The notes: a model not told the origin generated them from the sequence alone. Counted from the first letter of the stretch, positions 18,901 through 27,623 are shown. The stretch is DNA of 64,000 nt from Bdellovibrio sp. SKB1291214 (GCF_002209355.2 NZ_CP106855.1:2232001-2296000), one strand, 5' to 3'. Made by a program: numbers and translations.

Positions 18901-19916
18901 ACAGTCACTTCAGAAAAAGCAAAGCCCTTGTCTTTGTATTCACCTTTGATGTGCGCATCACCCAATTCAAACTTATCGACAATCACTGCCTTGGTAGCGA
19001 TATCCGCATTTCCGCGAATGTCATCAAGACCGTTAAAGCGAACTTCAACTTCCGTATCTAATTTCCCTGAAAGCTTTGGAATACGCACATCAGGTTTTAA
19101 AGCGTGAAGCTCTTTATAAATATCAGCTAATGAAACATTTGCTGACAGATCGATAACGCCTGAAGGTTTCAGGGTCACATTTTTAAAATCAGTGAGTTCA
19201 CCACGAGCCACGAATTCTGAATCATCCAAACGCACGCCCAATTGCAAGATGCGCAAAGACTGGCGCGTTAGATAAAGGTGAGAATCCAAAGAGCCAGAAA
19301 ATTGACCAACGCTTTTCAAAGATACGGCCAACGCCGGAGTGTTAAGCTTGGCTGTGATGTTGCGGCCCATGTTCGTAAGCAATAGACCGGAATTGCTTGC
19401 TTCAACTTGGAAGCCTAACTTTTCAGAAGATACCAGCACATGCACATTGCTTAGCAGGATTTTTTGCAAAGGAATCTTTTCAGTGATCGCAAAAATCTGA
19501 TCCATCGGTAAAGGTTCAGGTTTTGAATCCTTCTTCATGAGGGGGTCAATGTGAATGTGTGCTTCAGGGGATTCGATCACTAATGCCGACAAATTGACAC
19601 GGCCACCAAGCAAAGAAAAGAAATCAAGGTGCAGGCGAGCACGACCGATGCGAACTTCCTCAGCGACTTTTGTAAACTCACCCTTGGGAAGAATACGGAT
19701 TCCTTCAAGTGCCACCGAGGTTCTTAATACACGGATACGCAGACGATCCGCTTGAATTTCAACCGGCAGAGATTTTTTGGAATAATTTTGCAACTCCTGC
19801 AGGCCCCAAGCTTCTAAGCGAGGAATCAGAAACGAGGTTCCTAATCCCCATAAAACCAAAAACGCCAGGGTGGGAGTGATTAAAATCCAAAAGACACGTC
19901 TCACTGGCCACTCCAA
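15936..19916 (-). CDS. tamB: TamB/DUF490-family inter-membrane protein
   Basis: A 1326-residue AsmA/TamB-like protein with one N-terminal membrane anchor (about 10-32) and a long series of beta-taco repeats. The C-terminal DUF490 region (about 950-1326) contains the family-typical stretches KLTSVPPLSEQDIVSLIALG and VAGGILANEINKPLESTLGL and ends in an amphipathic strand (FGLDLEFKRDFK). TamB-type proteins span the periplasm and help deliver barrels or lipids to the outer membrane. The gene overlaps the preceding helical-repeat gene by 16 bp and the downstream barrel gene by 4 bp, a tight three-gene operon. Confidence 0.9.
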   Translation of the reverse strand: MEWPVRRVFWILITPTLAFLVLWGLGTSFLIPRLEAWGLQELQNYSKKSLPVEIQADRLRIRVLRTSVALEGIRILPKGEFTKVAEEVRIGRARLHLDFFSLLGGRVNLSALVIESPEAHIHIDPLMKKDSKPEPLPMDQIFAITEKIPLQKILLSNVHVLVSSEKLGFQVEASNSGLLLTNMGRNITAKLNTPALAVSLKSVGQFSGSLDSHLYLTRQSLRILQLGVRLDDSEFVARGELTDFKNVTLKPSGVIDLSANVSLADIYKELHALKPDVRIPKLSGKLDTEVEVRFNGLDDIRGNADIATKAVIVDKFELGDAHIKGEYKDKGFAFSEVTVTHPAGKAVLNKSQLLLDENYAFKSTVKVESLDAQKLFASLNLGSIPVGFEAQGILPCTGQILPSFQLTCEDGELTGKDLWVKSENNSKGKEIVSLKDFKVTGKTQVTMSAVTYDTNLAIGSSVGTSDGVIDFQKGFKINYKTRKLDVKDIKNLAGLKMIGNASIEGSTQGDSHAATMDLSLNVRDFIFEDFNLGNAIANVKLVKGHLIFSKIAGAQNRTQYIGDLDIDLTHNHLSGAFSAPTAELADIATVLDGIYRFPFPIQGTGAAKASVDGPLNFWKMNYKLDSAFKNVSASEETFDQLHFNVDATDGNIKARKIQLLKNNSVANVTGGISSDKILNLIVDAKNWRLEESNLISKFTTSVYGALNASAEIKNSFKDARVNVKGALTETVLEDQELENSAFQLHVDQKSFGGQVSLFGDKVQGDFQLPFENQSPLRIQMNTNQWSFSSLLALVGGANLANEYESSLTSNIDLRSDSGDILKSTGKISIQNFYLKRGSSSISNTGPIEITADNGTATFKNFLLRGPHNTIQVKGANFTADRLNMNIDAKTDLRLLQIFTPFLDDLGGPLRLSANVSGRISKPEILGTANLSNAFVKLKGFPHPLERLNASVSFSQTRIIVNEIRGQLAGGTVTGDGSVIINGVRDLPTSVRAHLENVSMNVPDRVHTTGEADLLFSGKWFPFVLSGTYRVSGGIFEKEFIEGGSGGAANIQQSAYLPKVLRESQFEPVLLDIAVNLEKPLQVKNSLFDGFVSGHIAVKGPPTNPVLLGKITTEKRSKLVFKDRQFDIQTANVDFIDPTQINPNLYVTATSRINEYDVSLFAQGSAKNPTIKLTSVPPLSEQDIVSLIALGVTSQSMATSGQSKALADQAGLEVAGGILANEINKPLESTLGLNLSVTSQYDSTRNISVPKITLTRRLTEKMKVSGSRQVGDVSGYDVKLEYLLNPNWTAVGSFENKNMYDNNTLQNTPSETESIFGLDLEFKRDFK

Positions 19917-20950
19917 ATGCTAAGCAGGGCACTGCCAGCTCTGTAATGGGGACGCGAAGCCAAAAGGCCTTCCAAAATTTCGACAGCCGAATGTTTTTGA
20001 CCAATTCCCCACATAGCTTGCGCGCGCAGGTACGCAGTTGCAAAGAATGTTTCTGGTTCATGGGCAAAGGCTAACTCGACTTGCGCAATCTCATTAAGCA
20101 GTTCGATAAAGCGACGACACTGTAAAAGGACTTCCAGGCGTAGCCATGCTGTGCTTTCAGTATTTTCGCAGAACTGCAAAATATCGAGTGCTGTTTCATA
20201 ACCTTCGAACATAAAAGCGGCGATCGCAAAATCAAAAGCCATTTCGGGAGTTTCTTCAGCGTGGTCGCGCAAAGACTGAAGTAAAGCCAAAAGTGCTTTT
20301 TCAACTTCAGGATCTTTCGGGGCAAGCTCTTCCGGTTTTGGATCGCGAGCGCGTGGCGAGCGACGAGCCAAGATTTCCAAAGCATGGCGTTGGCGATGTT
20401 CGCGCACCTCGTTGTTCACGTCGTTGTCGCCGGGATAAAGTTTCTGCAAGCGTGCCAGTAAAACTTTTTCCTGTTCATAAAGCTGTTGCGTGCGCAACGT
20501 GATCAACTGATCCAATAAGTTTTTCTTGTTGTTTAAAAAGTCTTTATGAATGCGGTATTTTCGATTGCTGCGCCACTCGCCCAGAAGGGGGGAGAATTTG
20601 TTCAAGGCTGCGGAACGAGCGGCTTCATTTTCCGCTTCACTTTCTTGAATACCTTCGATCAAAGCGTTCATCACTTTTTCATCAAGAGTGATTGTCGCAT
20701 GTCCCAAGGCTTCTAAAAAATAAGGCCAAGGGATATGAAACGTTTCATTGTCGATATGTTTGACGACGAATTCGGCCAACTGCAAGTGACGACCGCTAAG
20801 ATTTAAAAAACGCGCCAATGCATTGATGTTGTCTAAAGAAAATTGTTCCGGAGAGGATTCAAGACTTGAGATAAGGCGAACGGCCACTTCATCGAGATCA
20901 CTGGTCTCATTGAGTAAATTCTGAATTTCCAACTCAACAAAAGTGGACAA
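19901..20950 (-). CDS. Helical-repeat (TPR-like) cytoplasmic protein upstream of tamB
   Basis: A 349-residue, strongly alpha-helical, acidic protein with no signal peptide. Its C-terminal portion (AYLRAQAMWGIGQKHSAVEILEGLL) reads as tetratricopeptide-like helices. I place the start at a TTG (20950) because GGAGG lies at the right distance just upstream; an in-frame ATG at 21010 would add 20 unlikely residues. No catalytic motif is recognised. Its 3' end overlaps the start of tamB by 16 bp, so it may serve the same assembly pathway, but that is context only. Confidence 0.65.
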   Translation of the reverse strand: MSTFVELEIQNLLNETSDLDEVAVRLISSLESSPEQFSLDNINALARFLNLSGRHLQLAEFVVKHIDNETFHIPWPYFLEALGHATITLDEKVMNALIEGIQESEAENEAARSAALNKFSPLLGEWRSNRKYRIHKDFLNNKKNLLDQLITLRTQQLYEQEKVLLARLQKLYPGDNDVNNEVREHRQRHALEILARRSPRARDPKPEELAPKDPEVEKALLALLQSLRDHAEETPEMAFDFAIAAFMFEGYETALDILQFCENTESTAWLRLEVLLQCRRFIELLNEIAQVELAFAHEPETFFATAYLRAQAMWGIGQKHSAVEILEGLLASRPHYRAGSALLSIWSGQ

Positions 20951-21076
20951 AAAAAGACCTCCGCTTTCTGCAAATACTCCGGCGGCGCCGGAGTGCATAC
21001 AGTCACTCAATATTTTGGTATAAAACTGAGTGTTTGCGGAGGTTTAATATCTTGCGTTAGGAAACTATTTTCCTGA

Positions 21077-21643
21077 CTATTTTTGGCTGACGCGCTCTAC
21101 GTACTCACCCGTTGAAGTATCGATACGAAGAGTATCGCCTTCATTGATGTGCAAAGGTACGCCAACAGTCAAACCAGTTTCCATAACAGCGGGCTTCGTT
21201 GCACCCGTAACACGGTCACCTTTGATGCCTGGATCTGTTGTAGCAACTTTCAAGTTCACGGCTTTAGGTACGTCAACTGCCACTGCTTTATCGTTGTAGA
21301 ATAGAACTACAACTTTCAAGCCTTCAGTGAGGTAGTATCGAGATTCACCAAGGTCTTCTTCAGACATTGCGATTTGATCGTAAGTTTCATTCGACATGAA
21401 GTTGAAACCTGAATCATCTTTGTACAAGAAGTTCATCTCTTTATTTTCAACGTTTGGTACTTCGAATTTTTCGCCAGATTTGAAAGTGACTTCCAAGTTT
21501 TGGCTTGTAAGCATGTTTCTCAATTTTGTGCGAGTGAATTGGTTGCCTTTACCTGGTTTCACGTGTTGGAAATCCACGATGACATAAGGCTTACCTTCAA
21601 CCATGATTTTCAAATTCTTTCTAAAATCCGACGTTTCGTACAT
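21077..21643 (-). CDS. efp: Translation elongation factor P
   Basis: A 188-residue EF-P of standard length with three beta-barrel domains. It relieves ribosome stalling at polyproline. The tip loop HVKPGKGNQF places Lys32 at the position of the modified lysine (Lys34 in E. coli). The C-terminal domain shows the family signature around GDRVTGATKPAVMETGLTVGVPLHINEGD. AGAGGA precedes the ATG. The modification enzymes (EpmA/EpmB or others) are not in the window. It is upstream of the helical-repeat/tamB operon on the same strand, with 126 bp between. Confidence 0.97.
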   Translation of the reverse strand: MYETSDFRKNLKIMVEGKPYVIVDFQHVKPGKGNQFTRTKLRNMLTSQNLEVTFKSGEKFEVPNVENKEMNFLYKDDSGFNFMSNETYDQIAMSEEDLGESRYYLTEGLKVVVLFYNDKAVAVDVPKAVNLKVATTDPGIKGDRVTGATKPAVMETGLTVGVPLHINEGDTLRIDTSTGEYVERVSQK

Positions 21644-21664
21644 ACGGTCCTCTTTCTAAGCTTG

Positions 21665-21765
21665 GAAGCGATCTCAAAACTACCACTGACTGCGTTGCTC
21701 GTCGGCGGCATACAGGAAGTATGCCTTCTCCTCGCGCCTTGCATTGGCACTTTTGATATCGCTTC
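21665..21765. repeat. 101-bp imperfect palindrome upstream of efp
   Basis: Outer arms at 21665-21679 and 21751-21765 (GAAGCGAT.TCAAAA and its complement) match with one mismatch. Inside, GGCATAC/GTATGCC form a second stem near the centre, and the stretches between are partly complementary and GC-rich. It lies in the 173-bp gap between the start of efp and the end of a TPR gene, both on the minus strand, so it could terminate the TPR transcript. It does not resemble a simple hairpin plus T-run terminator. Confidence 0.7.
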
Positions 21766-21816
21766 TGTTTTGCGATGATTCAAAGGGGATAATATGCCCA
21801 ATTCACTCTTGGCTTG

Positions 21817-22647
21817 TCAAATGAGGGAGCGATAGTCCTCGATTTTGCGAAGCATCATCTGCAGGGTTTCGATCTTTCTTTGGCGGATCATTTCATCGCG
21901 CGGCAAAAGAGGCTTCAGGGGAGTCGGTTCGTCAGGTTCATTATAACGAACTTGCAGCGTTTTCATTCGGCGTTCAATTTCAGCATGATCACCAAATTCC
22001 ACGCGAGTGTCCTTTAAAAGTGCATGAGCTTTTTCCAAATCGTTGCGCACAATGAACGCGTCAATTAATGAAAGCATGCGCTCAAACGCCTTATTTCTAG
22101 GCACTGGTTGTGGCTTGAAAACTTCTGTTGCAGCTCCGGTTTTTGTACCAGGAACTGTCGCCTCAATGGGTGGAGTTTCTAAGTTAACTTGCGGAAGTTT
22201 TGCCATCGCAAAAACTTCCTCATCATACTCATCCGCCGTTAAGGATTCCAATTTTTGTACCGCTTTTTGCGCTGATTGAGAGCTCGGATTTAAGAATAAA
22301 ACCATCTTGAAAGCTTTCAAAGCTTCCTTGGGGTTTTTATTTGTCAGTTGCAGCTCGGCCAAAAGTTGATGAGCCAAAATGTTTTCGGAAGCCAAGCCAG
22401 TGGCCTTTTTCAGAGCCTCGATCGCGCGGCCGATTTGGCCTGCATCGCGCAAGATTTTAGCGTATGTGACCAATCCTCCAACAAATTGCGGATGGCGTTG
22501 AACGCCCGCAGTCACAACCTGTAACGCCTCTTTCAACATCCCCATCTCTCTATAAGCTTCCGCCAGAGGTGCAAACACCTGGGAGGTCGGATCCTTTGCG
22601 AGGATGTGCTGATATTTTTCGATAGCGCTTGCTTCAATCTTCGGCAT
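21817..22647 (-). CDS. TPR-repeat protein
   Basis: A 276-residue cytoplasmic protein. Tandem TPR units cover about residues 8-145: YQHILAKDPTSQVFAPLAEA, QVVTAGVQRHPQFVGGLVTY, IEALKKATGLASENILAHQ and ALKAFKMVLFLNPSSQ. They are followed by a linker and a helical C-terminal domain (about 180-276, LSLIDAFIVRNDLEKAHALL). TPR arrays mediate protein-protein contacts; no partner is evident. It diverges from ruvC across about 60 bp. The tail is basic and helical, with no membrane segment. Confidence 0.78.
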   Translation of the reverse strand: MPKIEASAIEKYQHILAKDPTSQVFAPLAEAYREMGMLKEALQVVTAGVQRHPQFVGGLVTYAKILRDAGQIGRAIEALKKATGLASENILAHQLLAELQLTNKNPKEALKAFKMVLFLNPSSQSAQKAVQKLESLTADEYDEEVFAMAKLPQVNLETPPIEATVPGTKTGAATEVFKPQPVPRNKAFERMLSLIDAFIVRNDLEKAHALLKDTRVEFGDHAEIERRMKTLQVRYNEPDEPTPLKPLLPRDEMIRQRKIETLQMMLRKIEDYRSLI

Positions 22648-22707
22648 ACTTCAGATTCTAGTGCACATTCATTGACTTAGCAATACGTTCGGAATGAAAT
22701 TAAAAGT

Positions 22708-23214
22708 ATGAGTTTGACGATTCTTGGGGTTGACCCCGGTTCCCGCATCACAGGTTTTGGCGTGGTTCGCATCAGCAATGGCAAGATTGAGCATATCAAT
22801 CATGGCGTGATTTTGTTAGATGCTGTTCAGGAATTTCCTGTGCGCATGGCAGAACTGGGTTCTGCTTTCCGTGAAGTGATGGAAAAATATCGTCCTCATC
22901 AAGTCGTGATCGAAAAAATCTTCCTAGGTAAAAACGCAGACAGCGCTTTTAAATTGGGTCACGCACGGGGAGTGATCATGTATGAAGCCGGAATTGGCAA
23001 AGCCACGGTTTCCGAATATGCCACTCGTTCCGTGAAAAAAGGCATCACCGGCACAGGTGCAGCTACTAAAGAAGATGTGCAGGCAGTGTTGAAGGCGATG
23101 CTTAATTTGAAAGCCATCAGTCGCATCGACGCTTCGGATGCCTTGGCTATGGCTTGCTACCATGCCTTTGAAATGAAAAAGAACGCAGTTATTCAAAAAG
23201 CGGTGAGTTTATGA
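22708..23214 (+). CDS. ruvC: Holliday-junction resolvase RuvC
   Basis: A 168-residue RNase H-fold endonuclease that cuts Holliday junctions after RuvAB branch migration. Catalytic acidic residues are visible in LGVDPGSRITGFG (Asp9), VVIEKIFLGKN (Glu) and RIDASDALAMACYHA (paired Asp). The length is typical. First gene of ruvC-ruvA-ruvB, overlapping ruvA by four bases, which indicates coupled translation. Confidence 0.97.
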   Translation: MSLTILGVDPGSRITGFGVVRISNGKIEHINHGVILLDAVQEFPVRMAELGSAFREVMEKYRPHQVVIEKIFLGKNADSAFKLGHARGVIMYEAGIGKATVSEYATRSVKKGITGTGAATKEDVQAVLKAMLNLKAISRIDASDALAMACYHAFEMKKNAVIQKAVSL

Positions 23215-23792
23215 TCGGTTATTTGCGCGGAAAAATTATTGAAGTCTTGGGCGATGCCGCTCTAATTGATGTTCAAGGTGTGGGCTATGAAGTTTTGGCT
23301 TCCTCAAACACATTGGGCGATTTCACAACATTGCTTGGTAAAGACATCATCGTTTGGATTCACACCCATGTGCGCGAGGACGCTCTCACGTTGTTCGGTT
23401 TTCATGACAAAGAAGAAAAAAACTTGTTCCTGTCTTTGTTGAAAGTGAATGGCGTCGGTCCAAAAATGGCTTTAAGCATTTTGTCAGGCGGTCGTCCCGC
23501 ACAAATTCAAGAAATGATTGAAGCTGGAAACGCGAAAGCGTTATCAGGTCTGCCTAAAGTGGGTAAGAAAACAGCTGAGCAAATTATTCTGACGTTAAAG
23601 GGCAAGCTCGTTTCTATTGAAGAAAATTCGAAGGTCAAATCAGAGTCCTTAACTCAAATTACATCAGCACTTTTGAATTTGGGTTATAAATCTCAATTGG
23701 TGGATCAATTCGTCTCGACATTGCCGATGACGATCACTGTTGAAGAAGGCGTTAAAAAAGGCTTCCAAACTTTGTCAGGTAACTTGTCATGA
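23211..23792 (+). CDS. ruvA: Holliday-junction DNA-binding protein RuvA
   Basis: A 193-residue subunit that tetramerises on four-way junctions and loads RuvB. The N-terminal OB fold begins [14 protein letters not shown]. The helix-hairpin-helix pair is at about 70-130 ([16 protein letters not shown] and [16 protein letters not shown]). The C-terminal RuvB-contacting domain is at about 145-193 ([17 protein letters not shown]). Overlaps both ruvC and ruvB by four bases. Confidence 0.97.
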   Translation: MIGYLRGKIIEVLGDAALIDVQGVGYEVLASSNTLGDFTTLLGKDIIVWIHTHVREDALTLFGFHDKEEKNLFLSLLKVNGVGPKMALSILSGGRPAQIQEMIEAGNAKALSGLPKVGKKTAEQIILTLKGKLVSIEENSKVKSESLTQITSALLNLGYKSQLVDQFVSTLPMTITVEEGVKKGFQTLSGNLS

Positions 23793-24823
23793 GTCGTATT
23801 ATTGAAGGCAGCATTTTTGAAGGCGACATAGCAGAAACCAGCCCCTCCGCTGGGGGAGAGAAGGCCTGGGAAAACGAATTGCGTCCCCAGGATTTTAGCG
23901 AATTTTCGGGCCAAGAAATTGTTAAAGACAAAATCAAAGTCTTCGTGGCAGCTGCTAAATTCCGCGGAGAACCTTTAGATCACGTTTTGCTTTCCGGTCC
24001 TCCGGGCTTGGGTAAAACAACCCTTGCGCAAATTATCGCAAACGACATGGGCTCTGACATTAAAATGACGTCAGCTCCCGCGATCGATAAAAAAGGTGAT
24101 TTGGCTGCGATCCTGACTTCACTAAAACCCAATTCCGTTCTTTTCATCGACGAGATTCATCGCTTAAGCCGTCACGTGGAAGAATACCTGTATACAGCGA
24201 TGGAGGACTATTACATCGATATCGTGACGGGGGACGGTCTGGGTGCTCGGTCAATGAAATTTCAGCTGGCACCATTTACCTTGGTGGGTGCGACAACTCG
24301 TGCAGGGTTGCTCAATCCTCCCTTCCGTGATCGTTTTGGGATTGTTGAAAGACTTCAGTTTTATGACAAAGAAGCCCTTCAAAAAATCCTGATCAGATCA
24401 GCGCGCAAATTAAATGTGGAAATTGACAATGAGGGAGCCGAAGAAGTGGCTCGTCGTGCGCGTGGAACGCCTCGTATTGCGAACAGACTTTTGAAGCGAG
24501 TTCGTGATTATGCACAAGTTAAAGGCAATGGTGTCGTCACTCGAGAAATTGCGATTTATGCTCTAGATCAGCTAGGGGTTGATAAACACGGCCTTGATCT
24601 TATGGATCGTCGTATTTTGAGCCTGATTCAAGAAAAGTATTCCGGTGGCCCGGTTGGTATTGATACAATTGCAGCTGCGCTCAGTGAGGAGCGTGATACG
24701 CTTGAGGAAGTGTATGAGCCATTCCTTATCCAGGAAGGATTCATTCAAAAAACTCAGCGCGGTCGCGTAATCACAGAGTTCGCTAAAAAATCAGTTTTAG
24801 AAATGATTGAAACGGAGAATTAG
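23789..24823 (+). CDS. ruvB: Holliday-junction branch-migration helicase RuvB
   Basis: A 344-residue AAA+ motor. Walker [10 protein letters not shown] (about 70-78), Walker [10 protein letters not shown] (about 118-126), sensor-1 ATTRAG and the C-terminal winged helix (about 265-335) are all present. The N-terminal extension of about 25 residues before [12 protein letters not shown] is slightly longer than usual. It completes the ruvCAB operon; the next gene starts one base after its stop. Confidence 0.98.
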   Translation: MSRIIEGSIFEGDIAETSPSAGGEKAWENELRPQDFSEFSGQEIVKDKIKVFVAAAKFRGEPLDHVLLSGPPGLGKTTLAQIIANDMGSDIKMTSAPAIDKKGDLAAILTSLKPNSVLFIDEIHRLSRHVEEYLYTAMEDYYIDIVTGDGLGARSMKFQLAPFTLVGATTRAGLLNPPFRDRFGIVERLQFYDKEALQKILIRSARKLNVEIDNEGAEEVARRARGTPRIANRLLKRVRDYAQVKGNGVVTREIAIYALDQLGVDKHGLDLMDRRILSLIQEKYSGGPVGIDTIAAALSEERDTLEEVYEPFLIQEGFIQKTQRGRVITEFAKKSVLEMIETEN

Positions 24824-24824
24824 T

Positions 24825-25829
24825 ATGCTTACAAGACAGCCACTCGTCGTCGAAGTCCTGAGAGGACATGTTGTCGAGAGTGTGCACCAGGTGATGGTCG
24901 CTGTCGTGAACGAGCAAGGGCACTTGTTGCATGGGTGGGGCAATACCAACTATGCAACTTATCCGCGAAGTGCCATCAAAATGATCCAAGCTCTTCCTCT
25001 TATCGAATCCGGTGCCGCGGATAAATTTGAAATTCAAGATGAATGGTTGGCTTTAGCGTGTGCTTCTCATCGTGGCGAAAAAAAGCATCTTGAGGCTTTG
25101 GCCGCATGGGCACAAAAAGTCGGAGTCAAAGAAAGCGACCTCGCGTGTGGTCCGCATTTGCCTTATAACGAAGCGGCTGCGCACGATTTCATTCGTCACA
25201 ATCACAAGCCGACAGCATTCTGTAATAATTGTGCCGGAAAACATTTGGCTCTGATCACAACTTGCATTCATGCGGGTGAAAAAATCCAAGGCTATGAAAA
25301 GCATGATCACGCTGCCCAAAAAAGATTAAGAACTATTCTAACTGAAACGATGAAAGTCGATCACGGTAAAATCCCGGAGGGCGTTGATGGCTGCGGGATT
25401 CAGACCTATGCTGTTCCGTTGCAGGCAATCGCCGTGGGGATGTCGACATTCATCAATCACCATGCTTCAGAAAAGCGTAAAAACGCGGCTGCACGTTTGA
25501 TAAAAGCTGTGAGTAACAATCCTTTTTACATTGCGGGTAGTGACGATTTCGCTACAAGTGTGATCGAAAAGACACAGGGGCGAGCTATTATTAAAGGTGG
25601 CGCAGAGGGCGTTGTTGCTGGATTTTTGCCCGATAAAAAGGTGGCTTTCGCTCTGAAAGTCGCTGATGGAGCGGCTCGCGCGGCTCAGTTTGCGGCCTCA
25701 CAGGTTTTATTGCATTTGGGAGGCATGAACATTGATGAAGGAAAGTCTCTCTCTAAATTTACTCAACCAGTTATCACCAACTGGAAGGGTGATAGTGTAG
25801 GGACCATACGCATTGCTAAGCCCCAGTAG
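24825..25829 (+). CDS. L-asparaginase II family protein
   Basis: A 334-residue protein matching the asparaginase II family, distinct from the AnsA/AnsB type. Its features are the N-terminal QPLVVEVLRGHVVESVHQV, SAIKMIQALPLIESGAA, CASHRGEKKHLEAL and FCNNCAGKHLALITTC (about 135-150), whose Ser/Cys/Lys-rich segments are typical. It probably hydrolyses asparagine to aspartate and ammonia in the cytoplasm. The start at 24825 is supported by GGAGA just upstream and lies one base after the ruvB stop, so it appears to be the fourth cistron of the ruv operon, though unrelated in function. Confidence 0.85.
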   Translation: MLTRQPLVVEVLRGHVVESVHQVMVAVVNEQGHLLHGWGNTNYATYPRSAIKMIQALPLIESGAADKFEIQDEWLALACASHRGEKKHLEALAAWAQKVGVKESDLACGPHLPYNEAAAHDFIRHNHKPTAFCNNCAGKHLALITTCIHAGEKIQGYEKHDHAAQKRLRTILTETMKVDHGKIPEGVDGCGIQTYAVPLQAIAVGMSTFINHHASEKRKNAAARLIKAVSNNPFYIAGSDDFATSVIEKTQGRAIIKGGAEGVVAGFLPDKKVAFALKVADGAARAAQFAASQVLLHLGGMNIDEGKSLSKFTQPVITNWKGDSVGTIRIAKPQ

Positions 25830-25848
25830 TTAGTGGTAAACTAGCCTC

Positions 25849-26760
25849 ATGTTCTTACAAAAAACGATTCGTAAAAAGACGCTGGTAAACGGAATTGGTA
25901 TCCACTCTGGAGACCCTTGCACTCTGACGTTCCGTCCAGCTCCACCAGACACAGGCGTTTATTTTATTCGTAAAGACTTGCCTGGCAGTCCTTCCTTGAA
26001 AGTCACAGCAAGAAACGTTCAGGCGACAAGTCACCAAACCACAATCGGTGGCGAGGCTTTCTCGGTTGCTACCATCGAACACTGTTTGTCGGCGCTTTCG
26101 GCACTTCGTATTGATAATTTATTTATTGAACTTGATGGACCGGAAATTCCCATCTGCGACGGCAGTGCAGGGGAGTTCTTGAAAGCTTTATTGGAAGTCG
26201 GCATTGTCGAGCAAGATCAGCCTCGGAAATACTGCTATATCACCGAGCCGATTTATTTCAGCGAAGGCGAGAAACACGCCTACGTGGTGCCGTATCATGG
26301 CCTTCGTGTCACAGCGACCATTGATTTCCCTCATCCTAAAATCGGCAAGCAAACAATTGATCTAGATATCAACGAACAATCTTTTGGTCGCGATATTGCC
26401 AGTGCTCGTACTTTCGGTTTCTTGAAAGACGTCGAGGCGTTGCAAGCTCGTGGTTTAGCAAAGGGCGGAAGCCTCGATAACTGTATCGTTCTGGATGGCG
26501 AAGCCGTCATTAATCCAGAGGGATTGCGCTGGGCCGACGAATTCGTCCGTCATAAAGCTTTGGATGCTTTGGGGGACTTGGTCACTTTAGAAATGCCATT
26601 GATGGGTCACGTGGTCCTTTATAAGGCGGGCCACGATGTGATGAACAAACTAGTTAAAAAGATCTGGGATTCACCGACATCATACCGACATGTCGAACTT
26701 GGCGCTGATATCAGCGATGAAGTTCAGCGTTTCTCGGGATGGACCCTCGACGCTCGCTAG
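25849..26760 (+). CDS. lpxC: UDP-3-O-acyl-N-acetylglucosamine deacetylase
   Basis: A 303-residue zinc deacetylase that performs the committed step of lipid A biosynthesis. The conserved motifs are present: ATIEHCLSALSALRIDN (about 72-88, zinc His), ELDGPEIPICDGSAGEF (about 94-110) and FVRHKALDALGDL (about 228-240, zinc His and Asp), with KAGHDVMNKLV (about 255-265) supplying the catalytic His. Length is normal. It starts 19 bases after the asparaginase stop and is followed by an intrinsic terminator, making it the last gene of the ruv-lpxC unit. Its presence implies a lipid A outer membrane. Confidence 0.97.
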   Translation: MFLQKTIRKKTLVNGIGIHSGDPCTLTFRPAPPDTGVYFIRKDLPGSPSLKVTARNVQATSHQTTIGGEAFSVATIEHCLSALSALRIDNLFIELDGPEIPICDGSAGEFLKALLEVGIVEQDQPRKYCYITEPIYFSEGEKHAYVVPYHGLRVTATIDFPHPKIGKQTIDLDINEQSFGRDIASARTFGFLKDVEALQARGLAKGGSLDNCIVLDGEAVINPEGLRWADEFVRHKALDALGDLVTLEMPLMGHVVLYKAGHDVMNKLVKKIWDSPTSYRHVELGADISDEVQRFSGWTLDAR

Positions 26761-26807
26761 AGGCCGGTGAAAAGGGCCCGCACTCCTGGGCTGTAGACAG
26801 TAAGATA

Positions 26808-26837
26808 AAAAAAGGCGCTTTTAACAGCGCCTTTTTA
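26808..26837. terminator. Bidirectional intrinsic terminator after lpxC
   Basis: AAAGGCGC, loop TTTTAACA and GCGCCTTT are followed by T residues and preceded by A residues. It sits between the convergent ends of lpxC and the L,D-transpeptidase gene. Confidence 0.88.
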
Positions 26838-27623
26838 TTATTTACGTCTTTGGGGCTCATTGATTGAAACTTCGTTACCACTCATCGCAGCTTCCATCAG
26901 ATCGCGGTGATAGTGTAAAACCACGCTGCCTTTTTGGATTTGTGGAATCACCTTAGAGGCCATCGCCAGCGATAGCGCCGGGCACCCCCAGCTTACACCT
27001 AAGCGACCGAATGGTTGGCCTGTTTTAGGATTTTTTGATTTGATGAAATCCTCTCCCACATACCAAGCGCCATGCAAAACGATGTCGCGGTTATAGGCTT
27101 GATCATTCGAAGACTGAAGTCCGTACATGCGCAATGTTTTACCGTAAGAACCAGAGTAAACTCCTCCTGTCAGGTAAAAGCCTAACGAAGTCTGTTTGGA
27201 ATCTTTGATGTTTGAAAATTTAGTCGCATAGTTTGTCCCCGTGCCTTTGCCGTGAGCCACATAGTAACGAATAACATCGCCCGTTTTAAGATCGATCAAA
27301 TAAAATCGGCGAGTTGTGGAAGCTTCTGTGAAATCGATAATCACAACTTCCTGAGGCGATTCCAACGTCACAACATCTGTCGACGGGCGACGTTCAGATT
27401 CATCGCAAGGTCGAATGCTATCCGGCCATCTTGCGCAGTCATAAGTACTTTGTTGAAAACTACGCCCCCTGTTTTCATCCAAGAAATGAATCATGCGATT
27501 CAAGGCGTCCTGAGGAACTCCCTGAGCTAAAATTTTATTGTATACAGCCTGAGAAGGCGCCGCCACAGCGGCAGACGTCATTAAGGACAAAAGAGTACAG
27601 ACAAGAGCGAATTGTACTTTCAC
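26838..27623 (-). CDS. Murein L,D-transpeptidase catalytic-domain protein
   Basis: A 261-residue secreted enzyme of the YkuD_2-like group. I choose the GTG start at 27623 because GGGGGGAT lies just upstream and the product then opens with a normal signal peptide (FALVCTLLSLMTSAAVAAP). The catalytic region contains DIVLHGAWYVG and RLGVSWGCPAL, giving the His and the Ser-x-Gly-Cys nucleophile motif of L,D-transpeptidases; the usual His after Ser is Trp here, as in many members of this subgroup. It likely crosslinks or edits peptidoglycan or attaches proteins to it in the periplasm. Monocistronic, facing lpxC. Confidence 0.85.
   Translation of the reverse strand: MKVQFALVCTLLSLMTSAAVAAPSQAVYNKILAQGVPQDALNRMIHFLDENRGRSFQQSTYDCARWPDSIRPCDESERRPSTDVVTLESPQEVVIIDFTEASTTRRFYLIDLKTGDVIRYYVAHGKGTGTNYATKFSNIKDSKQTSLGFYLTGGVYSGSYGKTLRMYGLQSSNDQAYNRDIVLHGAWYVGEDFIKSKNPKTGQPFGRLGVSWGCPALSLAMASKVIPQIQKGSVVLHYHRDLMEAAMSGNEVSINEPQRRK

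Noticed and set aside
15936-19916. TamB as a fragmented or frame-disrupted gene because of its size
   Set aside because: The frame is continuous for 1326 codons, includes the N-terminal anchor and complete DUF490 C-terminus, and overlaps its neighbours by short natural junctions.
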